Both the position numbers and the translations under genes were made by a program. Shown in pieces: positions 5,030 to 5,913 of a stretch of 5,913 bases of DNA. The notes beneath the pieces are model-generated. The model was given only the letters and a program-made list of their open reading frames with translations. It had not been told where the DNA came from and ran no database searches. Position 1 is the stretch's first letter; each line of letters begins with the position of its first letter. The stretch comes from Acidimicrobiaceae bacterium (GTDB taxonomy: Bacteria; Actinomycetota; Acidimicrobiia; Acidimicrobiales; RAAP-2), in contig PLCI01000141.1 of NCBI GenBank assembly GCA_003135595.1, positions 2,132 to 8,044 of the forward strand. The letters run 5' to 3'.

Positions 5030-5913
5030 GTGCGGTTGCTCGTCACCGGTGGCGCCGGTTTCATCGGATCGAACTTCGTTCGCTACTGGGTCGAGCGGCA
5101 TCCCGACGACCTGGTCGTCGCCTACGACGCCCTGACCTACGCGGGCAACCGGGCGAACCTCGACGACGTGAAGGACCGCGCGCCGTTCGTGCACGGCGAC
5201 ATCTGCGATCTCGACTTCGCCGAGCGCACGATGAAGGACTTCGCGATCGACACGGTGGTCAACTTCGCCGCCGAGTCGCACAACTCGCTCGCCATCCTCG
5301 ACCCCGCGAAGTTCTTCACGACGAACGTGCTCGGCACCCAGTCGATCCTCGAGGCTGCCCGTCGCAACGACGTGACGAGGTTCCATCACATCTCGACGTG
5401 CGAGGTCTACGGGGACATGGACCTCGACGACCCTGGTGCGTTCACCGAGGAGAGCCCCTACCGGCCCCGGACGCCGTACAACGCGGCCAAGGCCGGCGGC
5501 GACCACGCGGTGCGGGCGTACTTCGAGACGTTCGAGCTGCCGATCACGATCACCAACTGCTCGAACAACTACGGCCCGTACCAGTTCCCCGAGAAGGTGA
5601 TCCCGGTCTTCACCACGAAGGCCATGGACGACCTGCCGATCCCGCTGTACGCGTCGACGCAGAACCGCCGTGAATGGCTGCACGTCCTCGACCACTGCGC
5701 GGCCATCGAGGTCGTGCTGCAGCGGGGCCGGATCGGCGAGACGTACCACGTCGGCTCCGGCGTCGAGAAGTCCATCGAGCAGATCGCCGACACCGTGCTC
5801 GAAGCGCTCGGCAAGCCCGCGTCGCTCAAGACGATCGTCCCGGACCGACCGGGCCACGACCGCCGCTACCTGCTCGACATCACGAAGATCCGCACCGAGC
5901 TCGGCTGGACGCC
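5030..5913 (+). CDS. rmlB: RmlB-like NAD-dependent nucleotide-sugar 4,6-dehydratase (extended SDR), 3'-truncated, atypical active site
   Basis: From a GTG at 5030, 294 residues are visible with no stop, so the gene runs past the window; RmlB proteins are usually about 320-360 long. RmlB converts dTDP-glucose to dTDP-4-keto-6-deoxyglucose in the cytoplasm, the second step towards dTDP-rhamnose and other deoxysugars. Present: the NAD-binding loop TGGAGFIGSN (6-15), YDALTYAGN (32-40), AAESH (80-84), the SDR pair Tyr150/Lys154 in PYNAAK, TNCSNNYGPYQFPEK (175-189), REWLHVLDH (214-222) and PDRPGHDRRY near the end. Oddly, the catalytic block reads STCEVYGD (122-129): Cys124 replaces the Asp of the Thr-Asp-Glu triad, while Thr123 and Glu125 remain. 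The usual SHVDRSI block is also changed, to SHNSLAI (83-89). Overall likeness to RmlB is strong, but the reaction or substrate may differ, for example another NDP-sugar or an epimerase or decarboxylase. It follows birA by 31 bp and probably has its own promoter. Confidence 0.85.
   Translation, partial: MRLLVTGGAGFIGSNFVRYWVERHPDDLVVAYDALTYAGNRANLDDVKDRAPFVHGDICDLDFAERTMKDFAIDTVVNFAAESHNSLAILDPAKFFTTNVLGTQSILEAARRNDVTRFHHISTCEVYGDMDLDDPGAFTEESPYRPRTPYNAAKAGGDHAVRAYFETFELPITITNCSNNYGPYQFPEKVIPVFTTKAMDDLPIPLYASTQNRREWLHVLDHCAAIEVVLQRGRIGETYHVGSGVEKSIEQIADTVLEALGKPASLKTIVPDRPGHDRRYLLDITKIRTELGWT

Noticed and set aside
3828..5064. Two overlapping minus-strand open frames (3828-4955 and 3901-5064) across birA and the carboxylase 5' end
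   Set aside because: They are low-complexity Ser/Arg-rich shadows antisense to birA and out of frame with the carboxylase.
4952..5857. Minus-strand open frame of 301 codons over the RmlB-like gene
   Set aside because: Arg/Val/Asp-rich shadow; the plus-strand frame from 5030 carries clear SDR motifs throughout.

Overview
The window is uniformly high-GC, densely packed bacterial chromosome with strongly G/C-biased third codon positions. GTG starts, TANNNT-type -10 hexamers placed seven bases before a start codon (leaderless style), and the fusion of biotin carboxylase with its carrier domain in a subunit of about 580 residues all suggest an actinomycete-like organism (Actinomycetota, perhaps Acidimicrobiia). 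The lineage is inference. There are five protein genes, no RNA gene, no mobile element, no CRISPR and no gene-free stretch longer than about 50 bases.

Layout. (1) 1-1278, plus strand: the C-terminal three quarters of a methylmalonyl-CoA-mutase-family large subunit, cut by the window start, of the type lacking its own B12-binding domain. (2) 1263-2441, minus: an M20D amidohydrolase of the PM20D2/ACY1L2 type, which overlaps the mutase tail-to-tail by 16 bp. (3) 2438-4186, minus: an acyl-CoA carboxylase alpha subunit (biotin carboxylase plus biotin carrier domain), whose stop overlaps the M20 start by 4 bp, so the two form an operon. (4) 4234-4998, plus: biotin-protein ligase BirA without a DNA-binding domain, divergent from the carboxylase. 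(5) 5030 to the window end, plus: an RmlB-like nucleotide-sugar dehydratase of the extended SDR family, cut by the window end.

How they work together. The carboxylase alpha subunit needs biotin on Lys548, and the ligase that attaches it is encoded back-to-back from the same 47-bp intergenic region. With a carboxyltransferase beta subunit (not in the window) the alpha subunit would make methylmalonyl-CoA from propionyl-CoA, and the mutase with its B12 subunit (also outside) would isomerise it to succinyl-CoA. The propionate reading rests on this neighbourhood; the carboxylase could equally act on acetyl-CoA or another acyl-CoA. The role of the co-transcribed M20 hydrolase is unclear. The RmlB-like gene starts a separate theme, nucleotide-sugar metabolism.

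Most notable points: the RmlB-like enzyme has Cys in place of the catalytic Asp of the Thr-Asp-Glu triad and a changed neighbouring motif; and the carboxylase/birA divergent region packs two overlapping opposite -10-like hexamers against a perfect 7-bp inverted repeat. I saw no evidence for a defence system or another wholly new system.
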